DNA of 64,000 bases from Erysipelotrichaceae bacterium (GTDB taxonomy: Bacteria > Bacillota_I > Bacilli_A > Erysipelotrichales > Erysipelotrichaceae), in assembly GCA_030694975.1 (NCBI GenBank), contig JAUYTU010000008.1, positions 22,966 to 86,965 of the forward strand. The letters are read 5' to 3'. Numbering within the stretch: position 1 is the stretch's first letter; each line of letters opens with the position of its first letter. The notes under the pieces are model-generated. The model was given only the letters and a program-made list of their open reading frames with translations. It did not search any database and was not told the DNA's origin. The position numbers and the translations under genes were made by a program. Shown here in pieces: positions 35,269 through 44,102 of this stretch.

Positions 35269-36483
35269 TTATTGTCCTAACAATGAGTCGATCGATTTTA
35301 AACCGTCAACAACAGCCCATTTTGTCGGTGCTGTCGGGTCAACTTTTGAAAGATTCATTTCTTGAGTACCGGCACGTAAACCGTTAGCATAATCAATTTG
35401 TCCGCCAAATGGGTTCTTGATTGGAGCTGATTCCATAGCGTCCATATATTTTTCCCAAGTGATAACATCATCTTCTTCTAAACGACGTAAGCCTTCAGTA
35501 AAGAAGTGAGCTGCAATCCACCCCGTCATTGCAAAAGCGTTTGTTGCATAATCAGGAGCTGCTGCTGCGAATTTTTGCAGTTCAGCTGCGCGATCGCCTT
35601 CAAACGAAACCCAACCATTACCATAAACATCAAATTTACCGGCAATTTCGTTTTCGAATTGTCCAGCGATAACCGGAGCAACGTTTACATAGGTCGTAAT
35701 AACATCTTTATCAACACCTTGAGCAGCCAACTCTTTAATGATTGTTCCGATGGTTGCTTGAATAGCAGCACCGATGATAAAGTCAACGTTGGCTTCTTTG
35801 ATCGTAGTAACTGCGGCAGAAACATCGGTTGCACCAGCGGTGACTTGAGCTTCAACTAATGTCAAACCTAAAGCAGTGGCTTGTTTTTGTGCGCCCCACA
35901 GTAAGTCCTTACCTGCATCATCATTGGTATAGATAATTCCGATTTTCTTAGCGTCAGCTAGAGCAACAGCGCGAGCAACCATGATTTGGCCTTCCGTTCT
36001 GTAAATCGGTTGTACCGGCATGATTCCACGGTCGCGGCCTTCTGCTTTATCATTATACAACTGTCCGATACCGGTAGCAAAATAAACTGCAGGGATACCG
36101 TAATCTTTTAAGTCTTCCAAGGTAGCACCAACAACCGGTGTACCGAAGTGTCCGACGATTGCGAATACTTTTTCATCTTCAACCATCGTTTGTAAACAAG
36201 CTTTCCCTTTAATCGGATCAAACTCGTCATCTTGGTGTAAGAAACGGACTTTACGGCCATTAATTCCACCGGCATCATTTAAAACCTTTAAATAAGCTTC
36301 AATCCCTGCAATAAACGGTACGCCGACCGGTGCGAAGTTGCCGGAAGTTGCTGCACAGTTTGCAATTAGGATTTCGGTGTCTGTAACACCTTGAGCAGCT
36401 TCTTCAACTACAGCAGGTTGACAAGCAGCTAACGACGCCGCTATGAGTGCAACTGCCAGAAGAGCTAATAATTTCTTAAACAT
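35269..36483 (-). CDS. LIV-type ABC substrate-binding lipoprotein
   Basis: The 404-residue protein starts with a lipoprotein signal ending in the lipobox LAAC (Cys21), then the Peripla_BP_6 fold: ILIANCAATSGNFAPVGVPFIAGIEAYLKVLNDAGGINGRKV, DPIKGKACLQTMVEDEKVFAIVGHFGTP, and KIGIIYTNDDAGKDL. It binds a branched-chain amino acid, short amide or a carboxylic acid outside the cell. The ATG at 36483 is 7 bases after GGAGG, while a GTG just before it is too close. It belongs with LivFGMH upstream. Confidence 0.93.
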   Translation of the reverse strand: MFKKLLALLAVALIAASLAACQPAVVEEAAQGVTDTEILIANCAATSGNFAPVGVPFIAGIEAYLKVLNDAGGINGRKVRFLHQDDEFDPIKGKACLQTMVEDEKVFAIVGHFGTPVVGATLEDLKDYGIPAVYFATGIGQLYNDKAEGRDRGIMPVQPIYRTEGQIMVARAVALADAKKIGIIYTNDDAGKDLLWGAQKQATALGLTLVEAQVTAGATDVSAAVTTIKEANVDFIIGAAIQATIGTIIKELAAQGVDKDVITTYVNVAPVIAGQFENEIAGKFDVYGNGWVSFEGDRAAELQKFAAAAPDYATNAFAMTGWIAAHFFTEGLRRLEEDDVITWEKYMDAMESAPIKNPFGGQIDYANGLRAGTQEMNLSKVDPTAPTKWAVVDGLKSIDSLLGQ

Positions 36484-36528
36484 CACTTTTCCTCCTTGTA
36501 TGTTAATGCCTTATGCATTAATACCATG

Positions 36529-37248
36529 TTAATGTGATCCCAGATAAGCTTCAATCAGCTTAGGATCATTCTTCAAAATCTCTGCCGGACCATGGGTGCT
36601 GATGGTACCTAATTCCAAGACATAGGCATAGTCCGCCACTTTGAGCGTTTGTGCCGCATTCTGCTCGACGATAATGACCGTCGTTCCTTCATTTTTGATT
36701 TCCCGAACAATATTCATGATGTCACGAATGATCAATGGAGCCAGACCCAAAGATGGTTCATCGAGAAGTAAGATTTTCGGATGACTCATCAGTGCCCGCG
36801 CAATGGCAAGCATCTGTTGCTCTCCACCCGACAATGTTGAAGCGATCTGATTCTTACGTTCTTTCAACACTGGGAAATATCGATATACCCGCTCAAAGGA
36901 CTCAGCGACCTTCTTTTTGTCCTTCACGGTAAACGCTCCGACTTTTAAATTCTCTTCGACGGTCAGATCCCGAAAGACTTGTCGACCTTCCGGTGATTGA
37001 GCAATTCCCATTTGAGCAATTTTATTGGGTTCAAGCTTTCCGATTTCTTGGTTATAAAATAAGATACTGCCTTCAGCCGGCTCAATCAAACCAGAGATGG
37101 TTCGCAGTGTCGTTGTCTTTCCGGCACCGTTGGCACCCAGGATCGCGACGACATCACCTTCCATAACGACCATATCAATACCCTTTAATGCCTCGATTGC
37201 GCCATAGCGTACTTTTAATCCCTTAATGTACAGTGCTGTCTTTTTCAT
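36529..37248 (-). CDS. livF: LIV-type ABC transporter ATPase LivF
   Basis: A 239-residue ATPase: Walker A GANGAGKTTTLR, Q-loop SPEGRQVF, signature LSGGEQQMLAIARAL, Walker B ILLLDEPSLGLAP and switch His in VIIVEQNA (LivF-type). The ATG at 37248 follows GAGG by 9 bases. It overlaps livG. Confidence 0.94.
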   Translation of the reverse strand: MKKTALYIKGLKVRYGAIEALKGIDMVVMEGDVVAILGANGAGKTTTLRTISGLIEPAEGSILFYNQEIGKLEPNKIAQMGIAQSPEGRQVFRDLTVEENLKVGAFTVKDKKKVAESFERVYRYFPVLKERKNQIASTLSGGEQQMLAIARALMSHPKILLLDEPSLGLAPLIIRDIMNIVREIKNEGTTVIIVEQNAAQTLKVADYAYVLELGTISTHGPAEILKNDPKLIEAYLGSH

Positions 37249-38047
37249 TTTGTTCTTCCTCACTGTTTCCAAGGTAGGCTTGTTGCACGGTTGGATCCCG
37301 TTGAATTTCCTTAGGATTGCCTATCGCCAAGAACTGACCAAAGTTAATGGCACAAATGCGATCGCATACATCCATGACCAAACGCATGTCATGTTCCACT
37401 AGTAAGATGGAGCATTTGAATTCATCACGAATCTGACGAATCATTTGAGCCAGTTGCAGCGTTTCCACATCATTTAAGCCAGCTGCCGGTTCATCGAGAA
37501 TGATCAGTTTCGGATGACTCATCAGTGTTCGGGCAAATTCGACTTTCTTGAGAATACCGTAGGGTTGGCCAAAAGCCATCATGTCTTTTCGCTCATAAAT
37601 ACCTAATCTTCGAAGAATGTCCTCAGCTTCTTTTCTAAGCCTATTTTCCTCTTTTACCGCTCTTGGCAGTTTCAGTGCCTGCTCAAACACGGTCGATTTG
37701 AAATCGATATGACCGCCCACCAGAACATTGTCAATCAGGCTCAACTCACGGATGAGTTCAACGTTTTGAAATGTTCTGACAAGTCCGAGTTTGATGATTT
37801 CATGAACTTTATGCTTTGTCAGTTCAGTCACTTCGCCATTTCGACTGCGAAACAGCAGAGAACCGGAATTGGGTTTATAAAATTGTGTAATACAATTAAA
37901 TACGGTCGTTTTACCGGCCCCATTGGGACCGATTAATCCGAATATTTCATTTTCCTTAATCGTAAACGATAAATTGTCTACAGCTTTCAGTCCACCGAAG
38001 GCGATCGATAAACCATCAATCTTTAAAATCTCATTTTCCAGCATCAT
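37223..38047 (-). CDS. livG: LIV-type ABC transporter ATPase LivG
   Basis: The 274 residues include Walker A GPNGAGKTTVFNC, GLVRTFQNVELIRELS, a signature region LKKVEFARTLMSHPKL that departs from the usual LSGG (FGQPYGILKK), Walker B LIILDEPAAGLN and LLVEHDM. The missing LSGGQ-like motif is notable: FGQPYGIL stands where LSYGQQRR is usual. It overlaps both livF and livM. Confidence 0.92.
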   Translation of the reverse strand: MMLENEILKIDGLSIAFGGLKAVDNLSFTIKENEIFGLIGPNGAGKTTVFNCITQFYKPNSGSLLFRSRNGEVTELTKHKVHEIIKLGLVRTFQNVELIRELSLIDNVLVGGHIDFKSTVFEQALKLPRAVKEENRLRKEAEDILRRLGIYERKDMMAFGQPYGILKKVEFARTLMSHPKLIILDEPAAGLNDVETLQLAQMIRQIRDEFKCSILLVEHDMRLVMDVCDRICAINFGQFLAIGNPKEIQRDPTVQQAYLGNSEEEQNEKDSTVH

Positions 38048-39047
38048 GATTTATCTTCCCCTTTCTGCTAAAAACTTTATTCCACCATTTCTTGATGTCA
38101 TAGCGTAAATAGACGATGCCGTTGGGGTAGAACATAATGACCAAGATGATCAAAATCCCGTTGAACATGTATGACAATTGGTTGAAGTAGGGAATCTGCT
38201 TTAAGAACAAGTCGGGAACTGCGAAGATAATGAATGCGCCTAACACGGTTCCGTAAATCGAGCGAAGGCCGCCAATGATGATCATAGCCAAGAAATCCAA
38301 GGATAGTTTTAACGACCAGATTGACGGATAACTGTAGCGGACAAAGTGAACGTAGAGTACACCGGATAATGCCGCAAATGCTGTAGCAAAGGCAAAGGCA
38401 ATCAAACGATATTTCAATAAATTGACACCCATCGCTTGAGATGCTGCTTCACTGCCGCGCATCGCATTCAAAGCTCGGCCCAATTGGCCGTTGACCATGT
38501 TGTACATTAGGATCATAACCAGGACCATCACAATGACAATCAGATAGTAGGTCGTTGCCCGATCCAGACTGATGTTAAAGAACTCTGGAAACTTAGCGGC
38601 CTTACCGCTGAAACCATTGGTAAATGTATCAAACTCTTCAAATGTTTTACGGATGACTTCTGAAACCGCTAAGGTAGCGATTGCCAGATACATACCTTCA
38701 ATTTTCAAGGAAACAAGTCCGACCAAGATTCCGATAATGGTCGGAATGATGACCGCAGCAGCCATAGAGGCTAGAAACGGCCAACCCAAGTCCACCGTCA
38801 GATATGCGGAGATATATGCGGCTAAGCCCATAAAGCCAGCGGTACCCAAGGAGATTAATCCTGAATATCCAAGCAGCAGGTTTAATCCCAAGGCAGCAAT
38901 CGCATAGATGAGTGTTCCGCCGATGGTGATGATGTAACCTGATTTAATAAACGGAAAGGTCTGTGCCATGATGGGCAGCGTTGCCAATACCAAGCCAAAC
39001 AAAATAAACTGTACGTATGGGTTTTTCAGAAGGTTGTTCTTTTTCAT
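38031..39047 (-). CDS. livM: LIV-type ABC transporter permease LivM
   Basis: A 338-residue permease with about ten membrane helices and the LivM motifs LLLGYSGLISLGTAGFMGLAAYISAYLT, GMYLAIATLAVSEVIRKTF and GRALNAMRGSEAASQAMGVN. It is followed by livG (17-base overlap) and preceded by livH. Confidence 0.94.
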   Translation of the reverse strand: MKKNNLLKNPYVQFILFGLVLATLPIMAQTFPFIKSGYIITIGGTLIYAIAALGLNLLLGYSGLISLGTAGFMGLAAYISAYLTVDLGWPFLASMAAAVIIPTIIGILVGLVSLKIEGMYLAIATLAVSEVIRKTFEEFDTFTNGFSGKAAKFPEFFNISLDRATTYYLIVIVMVLVMILMYNMVNGQLGRALNAMRGSEAASQAMGVNLLKYRLIAFAFATAFAALSGVLYVHFVRYSYPSIWSLKLSLDFLAMIIIGGLRSIYGTVLGAFIIFAVPDLFLKQIPYFNQLSYMFNGILIILVIMFYPNGIVYLRYDIKKWWNKVFSRKGKINHDAGK

Positions 39048-39053
39048 AAGTGC

Positions 39054-39929
39054 CTACACTTTCTTAACGATTTTCTTACCAAACAAGCCATGCGGCCTGA
39101 AGATCAAGAAAGCCAGGATCACAATATACAAGATTTGCCCGCCCCATACGGATGATACATAATACGATAATAAGTTAGCACTGATACCAATCATGTAAGC
39201 AGCGAAAATCGGTCCGTAGAACGTTTGAAATCCACCAAGTACACAAGCTATAAGCGCGTTAATCTGTACTTGATCCATCAGGTTTAAACTAACCGATGTC
39301 ATCGGTGCGACCATGACTCCGGAGAATACGCCCAGAACACCGGCAATCCCCCAGGCGAACATCGTGACGGTTTTAGTGGGCACACCCATCAGGCGTGCTG
39401 TATATTCGTTGGATGCGGTCGTGCGAACCGCAAGACCCCATTTTGTATTTTGAAGAACGTAGAATAATATGAACATCAACACTAATCCAAAGACAATATT
39501 GAATAAGCCGTTGTATGAAATGTTAGCTCCAAGTATTTTCAAGTCTCCGGCATTGATCAGCCGTGGCAGTGTCAGTGGGTCAACACCGAAGAATAGCGGT
39601 GTAATACCCAACACAACCATAATCAATCCCAGGGTAATGATTTGTTTTGCTACCGGTGACACTTTTTTGGTATGACGGATAACAACGAAGTCAATGAGCA
39701 TACCGACGGTGATGGCACTGGCAACCCCGCCCAAAATGGCAAGCCATAGGGGCATTCCGGTGTTGATAAATAGCGCCGTTACTACAAAGGTACTGAACAT
39801 ACTGACAACTCCTTGGGAGAAGTTGGTGATGTTGGATGTGCGATAAACGATGATGATGCCCAGTGCAGCCAGTGCATAAACACTTCCTGTTTCAAGACTT
39901 CTTAACAGTAATTGCAGAAAGATGCTCAT
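39054..39929 (-). CDS. livH: LIV-type ABC transporter permease LivH
   Basis: The 291-residue permease has about eight helices and the family motifs GSVYALAALGIIIVYRTSNITNFSQG, GLAVRTTASNEYTARLMGVP and NALIACVLGGFQTFYGP. Its start overlaps the KAS-III-like stop by four bases, so transporter and enzymes are a single transcript. Confidence 0.94.
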   Translation of the reverse strand: MSIFLQLLLRSLETGSVYALAALGIIIVYRTSNITNFSQGVVSMFSTFVVTALFINTGMPLWLAILGGVASAITVGMLIDFVVIRHTKKVSPVAKQIITLGLIMVVLGITPLFFGVDPLTLPRLINAGDLKILGANISYNGLFNIVFGLVLMFILFYVLQNTKWGLAVRTTASNEYTARLMGVPTKTVTMFAWGIAGVLGVFSGVMVAPMTSVSLNLMDQVQINALIACVLGGFQTFYGPIFAAYMIGISANLLSYYVSSVWGGQILYIVILAFLIFRPHGLFGKKIVKKV

Positions 39930-40957
39930 GCCGCTTCACCCCAGCGAATGACATTGGCCGCCCAGACATAACCGATTCCGGCTGCCAACATACATACCAC
40001 CGTTCCGTCGGTCACTTTGCCACGATCCAGAGCAAGGGCTAATGACAGAATCTGATCAACCTGGCCAATATGGCCATAGTCTTCCAGGTAGATGGACTGA
40101 TCCTCGGTTAATCCTAATTCTTTCAACATTCCCAGATGTCCGGAACGTTTGATATGCAAAATAGCAAGATAACCAAGTTCACTTTTTGAGATGTTTGATT
40201 TTTCAAACGAACGGTTGATACATGTCAGCCAGTTCTGTTGAGAAACTTCGTTCAGACGGTTCTTCATAACTTCCGGTTGCATCAGTCGCAGTGATTTATA
40301 TGCCTCATCGACATTGTCTTTTGTGATGGGGCGACAAGTTCCGCCAATTTCAACACCGGCCGTACGCGCCAAGGATCCATCCGCAATAATATGTGATCCC
40401 AACAGTAAATTTCTATTGAAATTCTTCTTCAGTAAGATTGCAGCGCCACCGGCACCTAAGTTATACATCATTGACATATCTTTATCCGCATAGTCAACGA
40501 AGTCGCCATTACGGTAACCCCCACAAACCAGCACCGTGTGAATTTCATCATCTGCTACTAACATGTCTTTGGCCATTTTCAGTGCTGTGACCGAGGTACA
40601 ACAACGATTTTGAACATCGATTCCCCAGGCATTGACAGCCTTGATCCGATCTTGAATGTACAGAGCCGAGGTTGTTAGTGGGTATTCTTTCCACTCTTCC
40701 CCAAAACAGACGATGACGTCAATTTCAGAGGCATTGATGCCTGTCTTCTTTAAACAGTCGAGAGCTGCTTTGGCGCCCATTTCCTGAGTTCCATCGTCAG
40801 CACCCGGTAATCTTTTTTGAACGACTCCTAGTTTTTCGATGACTGCTCGCTCACTCCACACACCTAATGTAGCTTCTGATATTTCAGCAGCCGTCATTAT
40901 TCTTTCAGGAATATAGATACCCATTCCGACAATTCCGACATTTACTTCCTTACCCAT
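39926..40957 (-). CDS. KAS-III-like (FabH/HMG-CoA-synthase-type) thiolase-fold enzyme
   Basis: The 343-residue protein opens with VGIVGMGIYIPERIMTAAEIS and has the nucleophilic cysteine region QNRCCTSVTALKMA. The His region LAILHIKRSGHLGML is present. At the place of the FabH YGNTSAAS motif it reads YGHIGQVDQ, so His stands where Asn is normally needed for decarboxylation. It may therefore transfer an acyl group or condense without malonyl decarboxylation. It is coupled to livH and follows an alpha/beta hydrolase gene. Confidence 0.87.
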   Translation of the reverse strand: MGKEVNVGIVGMGIYIPERIMTAAEISEATLGVWSERAVIEKLGVVQKRLPGADDGTQEMGAKAALDCLKKTGINASEIDVIVCFGEEWKEYPLTTSALYIQDRIKAVNAWGIDVQNRCCTSVTALKMAKDMLVADDEIHTVLVCGGYRNGDFVDYADKDMSMMYNLGAGGAAILLKKNFNRNLLLGSHIIADGSLARTAGVEIGGTCRPITKDNVDEAYKSLRLMQPEVMKNRLNEVSQQNWLTCINRSFEKSNISKSELGYLAILHIKRSGHLGMLKELGLTEDQSIYLEDYGHIGQVDQILSLALALDRGKVTDGTVVCMLAAGIGYVWAANVIRWGEAA

Positions 40958-40971
40958 CGGGTATCTCCTCC

Positions 40972-41865
40972 TTAAGCTGATTTTTCTTTTAGTGTTGTAA
41001 TAAATAGATCCAAATCATCGGTGATGACCGAATGACCGGCATTTTCAAATAAAACCAATTCAGCCTTGTCACCAAAACGTTTCTTCATATCATGAGCATA
41101 CATCACAGGAACGACCAAATCTTTCTCGCCATGCAAGATGACGATGTCCGCTGTAATCAAATCCATTCGACCGCTGCCGGCAACAACCCCGTTGTGATCG
41201 TGGGTCATGTTGAATACGACTAATCCGTAATCGACGTCAACGATATTGCGTTGTTTGAGCATCGCATCCAAGTAAAGTTCATAATCTGCTTCACTGGGTT
41301 GATTCATATTATAAATCAACGCGTTCCAAATCATTTTTAACATATTCTTATCGCGATTGGCATAAGCCGCAACAATCGGAAGTACTTGAACCGGATCCAC
41401 CGCGATATCTTCCTTTTTTGTCAGTAACTCTGTCAATATCGGTTGATAGTTAGCATCCTTTTTAAACATCGGATACCCTGTCAAACCTACCGAATCCAAT
41501 AAGACAACTTTTTTAACTTTTTCTTTAAGTACGGCCGCCATTTCCAAAACAACACCGCCTCCGGTCGACCAACCGACGAGAGTGCAAGTATCCACTTTTA
41601 GAAATTTCAGTAAATCCAGTAAATCGGTACCGAAATCATAGAGTGAGTTTAGTTCGTTAATATAACTGCTATCCCCAAAACCACGCATATCAGGTGCGAT
41701 GAGTTGAAAATCATTTTCTAATTTCTCCATCGTTGTCTGCCAGTGAACGGATGAACTCATGTTGCCATGAACCAAGACGACGACTGGACCTTGTTTGCCG
41801 GCTTTACGATATGCAATCGTTTCACCGTTTGAGCAAGTGTAAAAATTGATCGGATATTGCTTCAT
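40972..41865 (-). CDS. Alpha/beta hydrolase of the LIV/acyl-CoA cluster (second)
   Basis: The 297 residues show VVLVHGNMSSSVHW, APDMRGFGDSSYI, nucleophile VGWSTGGGVVLEMA, acid in LHGEKDLVVP and His in ENAGHSVITDD. It is similar to esterases and C-C bond hydrolases of ring-cleavage or ketone pathways. Its start overlaps the reductase stop by four bases. Confidence 0.9.
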   Translation of the reverse strand: MKQYPINFYTCSNGETIAYRKAGKQGPVVVLVHGNMSSSVHWQTTMEKLENDFQLIAPDMRGFGDSSYINELNSLYDFGTDLLDLLKFLKVDTCTLVGWSTGGGVVLEMAAVLKEKVKKVVLLDSVGLTGYPMFKKDANYQPILTELLTKKEDIAVDPVQVLPIVAAYANRDKNMLKMIWNALIYNMNQPSEADYELYLDAMLKQRNIVDVDYGLVVFNMTHDHNGVVAGSGRMDLITADIVILHGEKDLVVPVMYAHDMKKRFGDKAELVLFENAGHSVITDDLDLFITTLKEKSA

Positions 41866-42581
41866 AGACGCATGCCTCCATCAACACTTAACACCTGACC
41901 GGTAATGTATGAGGACTCATCACCCGCTAAGAATAAAGTTGCTTCAGCAATTTCGTGTGGTTGTCCCAAACGTCCAAGCATTGTTTGTTTTGCAAATCCA
42001 TCAAGTAGTTCTTGTGGCACAGTTTTTAAGATATCGGTCATCGTGTAGCCCGGAGCAATGGCGTTAACGCGAACATTACCGCCTTTAAGCGCAAATTCTT
42101 TAGCCCAGGTTTTCGTTAAGCCGATCAGTCCGGATTTGGTTGCTGCATAGTTGGCTTGGCCGATATTGCCAAACACACCGACAACCGATGAAATGTTGAT
42201 GATAGAACCGCCGCCATTGGCTTGCATGTGCGGACCAATGTGACGGGTTAAATTGAATACACCTTTTAGATTGACATCGATAACCAAATCCCATTGTTCA
42301 TCTGACATCTTACGTGTCAGTGCATCACGTGTGATACCGGCATTATTGACTAAGATGTCGATTTTTCCATATTTTTCTACAACATAATCGAAAAACTTCT
42401 TACAACCTTCACCATCGGTAACATTCAGCGAATAACCTTCTACATTTTCTGCTTCATACCCCATGGCTCCCATATCAGCAGCGATGACCTTTGCGCCTTC
42501 TTTGGCGAAAAGTTCAGCCATCGCTTGTCCTAATCCGCGAGCTCCACCGGTTACTACAGCAACTTTACCTTCTAGTCTCAT
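41862..42581 (-). CDS. 3-oxoacyl-ACP/acetoacetyl-CoA reductase (SDR)
   Basis: The 239-residue short-chain dehydrogenase has VTGGARGLGQAMAELFAKEGAKV, the NNAG motif, catalytic Ser in NISSVVG, YAATK and GYTMTDIL. Placed directly after a thiolase, it most likely reduces acetoacetyl-CoA to 3-hydroxybutyryl-CoA (PhaB-like), though FabG activity on ACP substrates cannot be excluded. Confidence 0.92.
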   Translation of the reverse strand: MRLEGKVAVVTGGARGLGQAMAELFAKEGAKVIAADMGAMGYEAENVEGYSLNVTDGEGCKKFFDYVVEKYGKIDILVNNAGITRDALTRKMSDEQWDLVIDVNLKGVFNLTRHIGPHMQANGGGSIINISSVVGVFGNIGQANYAATKSGLIGLTKTWAKEFALKGGNVRVNAIAPGYTMTDILKTVPQELLDGFAKQTMLGRLGQPHEIAEATLFLAGDESSYITGQVLSVDGGMRL

Positions 42582-42641
42582 TGTGTTGTTCCTCGTCTTT
42601 CTTTTGATATTATATTTTAATTCATACTATTTTTTTAATTT

Positions 42642-43853
42642 TTACTTGTTAACGTTTTTAAGAATGATCGCCGTTCCCATACCGCCACCGATACATAGTG
42701 AAGCCAATCCGTAAGTAACGTCTCTTTTCTTCATTTCATAAACCAGAGTCGTCATAATGCGGTTACCCGAAGCTCCGACGGGATGACCTAATGCAATCGC
42801 ACCACCATTGACATTGCATTTTGACAGAATTTCTTCTTTTGAAACACCATGTTCTTCACTGATTTCTTTGATAACTCCCAAGGCTTGTGCCGCAAATGCT
42901 TCATTCAGTTCGAATAAATCGATGTCACCTAATTTTAACTCTGCATTTTTAAGTGCCATACGAATCGCTGGAGTTGGTCCAAGACCCATAATCGACGGTT
43001 CGACCCCGCCTTGACCAAAACCGACGATTTCTGCCATTGGTTTCAAATTATATTTATTAACAGCATCTTCGGATGCGATGAGCATAACGCTAGCTCCATC
43101 ATTGATACCGGATGCATTACCGGCAGTAACCGATCCGTCTTTTTTGAAAGCAGGACGCAAGCTGGTAAGTTTTTCGAGCGTTGTCTTGCGGTTGGGATAT
43201 TCATCGGTATCAAAAATTACGACATCCTTACCGACTTTAACTTCCAGAGGTACGATTTCATCTTTAAATTTACCAGCATCGATGGCTGCGATTGCTTTAC
43301 TTTGCGAAGACATTGCAAAGGCATCTTGTTCTTGGCGGGTAAAACCATATTTAGTGACGATGTTCTCAGCAGTAACACCCATATGTGATCCATCAAAAGC
43401 ATCCCACAGCGCATCAACCAACATATGATCTTCCATATTCATCGCACCCATTCTGACGCCTGTACGAACGTTGTAGTTCACTAAGTATGGGGATTGACTC
43501 ATCGTTTCGGTTCCACCGGCAATGATCATTTCCGCAAATCCGGATTTAATACTATTGGTTGCAAGCATGACAGCTTTCATTCCACTTCCACATGCGATGT
43601 TGATACTGTAAGCCGGAACGGTTACAGGTACTCCGCCCTTAAGCGATGACTGACGACCGACACCTTGTTTTTGTCCCGCTGGCAAGATATTGCCAATAAT
43701 AACTTCATCCAGATTGGATGGGTCGATTTGTGTTTCTTCGATAACTGCTTTGATACAGGCAGCTGCCATATCCGGTGCACTGACGTTTTTAAGTGCTCCT
43801 AAGTGACTGCCGATCGCGGTGCGCTTAGCGCTGACTAAATAGACTTTGCTCAT
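42642..43853 (-). CDS. Acetyl-CoA C-acetyltransferase (thiolase)
   Basis: The 403-residue thiolase has the nucleophile INIACGSGMKAV, the His block NVNGGAIALGHPVGASGNRI and the second cysteine SLCIGGGMG. It interconverts two acetyl-CoA and acetoacetyl-CoA, or cleaves longer 3-ketoacyl-CoA. First gene of the 10-gene minus-strand cluster; a perfect cre site and a dyad lie in the 250-base gap upstream. Confidence 0.95.
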   Translation of the reverse strand: MSKVYLVSAKRTAIGSHLGALKNVSAPDMAAACIKAVIEETQIDPSNLDEVIIGNILPAGQKQGVGRQSSLKGGVPVTVPAYSINIACGSGMKAVMLATNSIKSGFAEMIIAGGTETMSQSPYLVNYNVRTGVRMGAMNMEDHMLVDALWDAFDGSHMGVTAENIVTKYGFTRQEQDAFAMSSQSKAIAAIDAGKFKDEIVPLEVKVGKDVVIFDTDEYPNRKTTLEKLTSLRPAFKKDGSVTAGNASGINDGASVMLIASEDAVNKYNLKPMAEIVGFGQGGVEPSIMGLGPTPAIRMALKNAELKLGDIDLFELNEAFAAQALGVIKEISEEHGVSKEEILSKCNVNGGAIALGHPVGASGNRIMTTLVYEMKKRDVTYGLASLCIGGGMGTAIILKNVNK

Positions 43854-43956
43854 TTTAGTTCTCCTCTTTCAATTAATTAGTTGTAACAAACATGAAACAT
43901 GATTCACCTTACATATTAACAATAATCCATTCAATATGGGATGTCAACAGAAATTT

Positions 43957-43970
43957 TGTAACCGTTTACA
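43957..43970. promoter_or_regulatory. cre site (CcpA) between thiolase cluster and ackA
   Basis: TGTAACCGTTTACA fits TGWAANCGNTNWCA at every position. It lies upstream of both divergent units. In Bacillus subtilis ackA is activated by CcpA from an upstream cre; a similar role is inferred. Confidence 0.8.
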
Positions 43971-43988
43971 GTTTCATTAAAAAGTACT

Positions 43989-44017
43989 TGACGAACCTTC
44001 AATGACCCATTAAACTA
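43989..44017 (+). promoter_or_regulatory. Candidate ackA promoter
   Basis: TTGACG, 17-base spacer, TAAACT. Its -10 end touches the inverted repeat at 44017-44040. A second possible -10 (TATACT) lies closer to ackA near 44069. Confidence 0.45.
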
Positions 44018-44040
44018 AACATGAAGGTTCATTCATGTTT
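44017..44040. promoter_or_regulatory. Nine-base inverted repeat, candidate TetR-type operator
   Basis: Perfect arms AAACATGAA and TTCATGTTT with a 6-base spacer. Length and symmetry suit a TetR dimer. A related half-site (AAACATGAAACATG) lies about 150 bases away near the thiolase start. Confidence 0.5.
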
Positions 44041-44102
44041 TTAGGAAATCGAACTTTCGACCAATAGTGTATACTGTATTTATAGTGGAAAGGCGGAATC
44101 TT

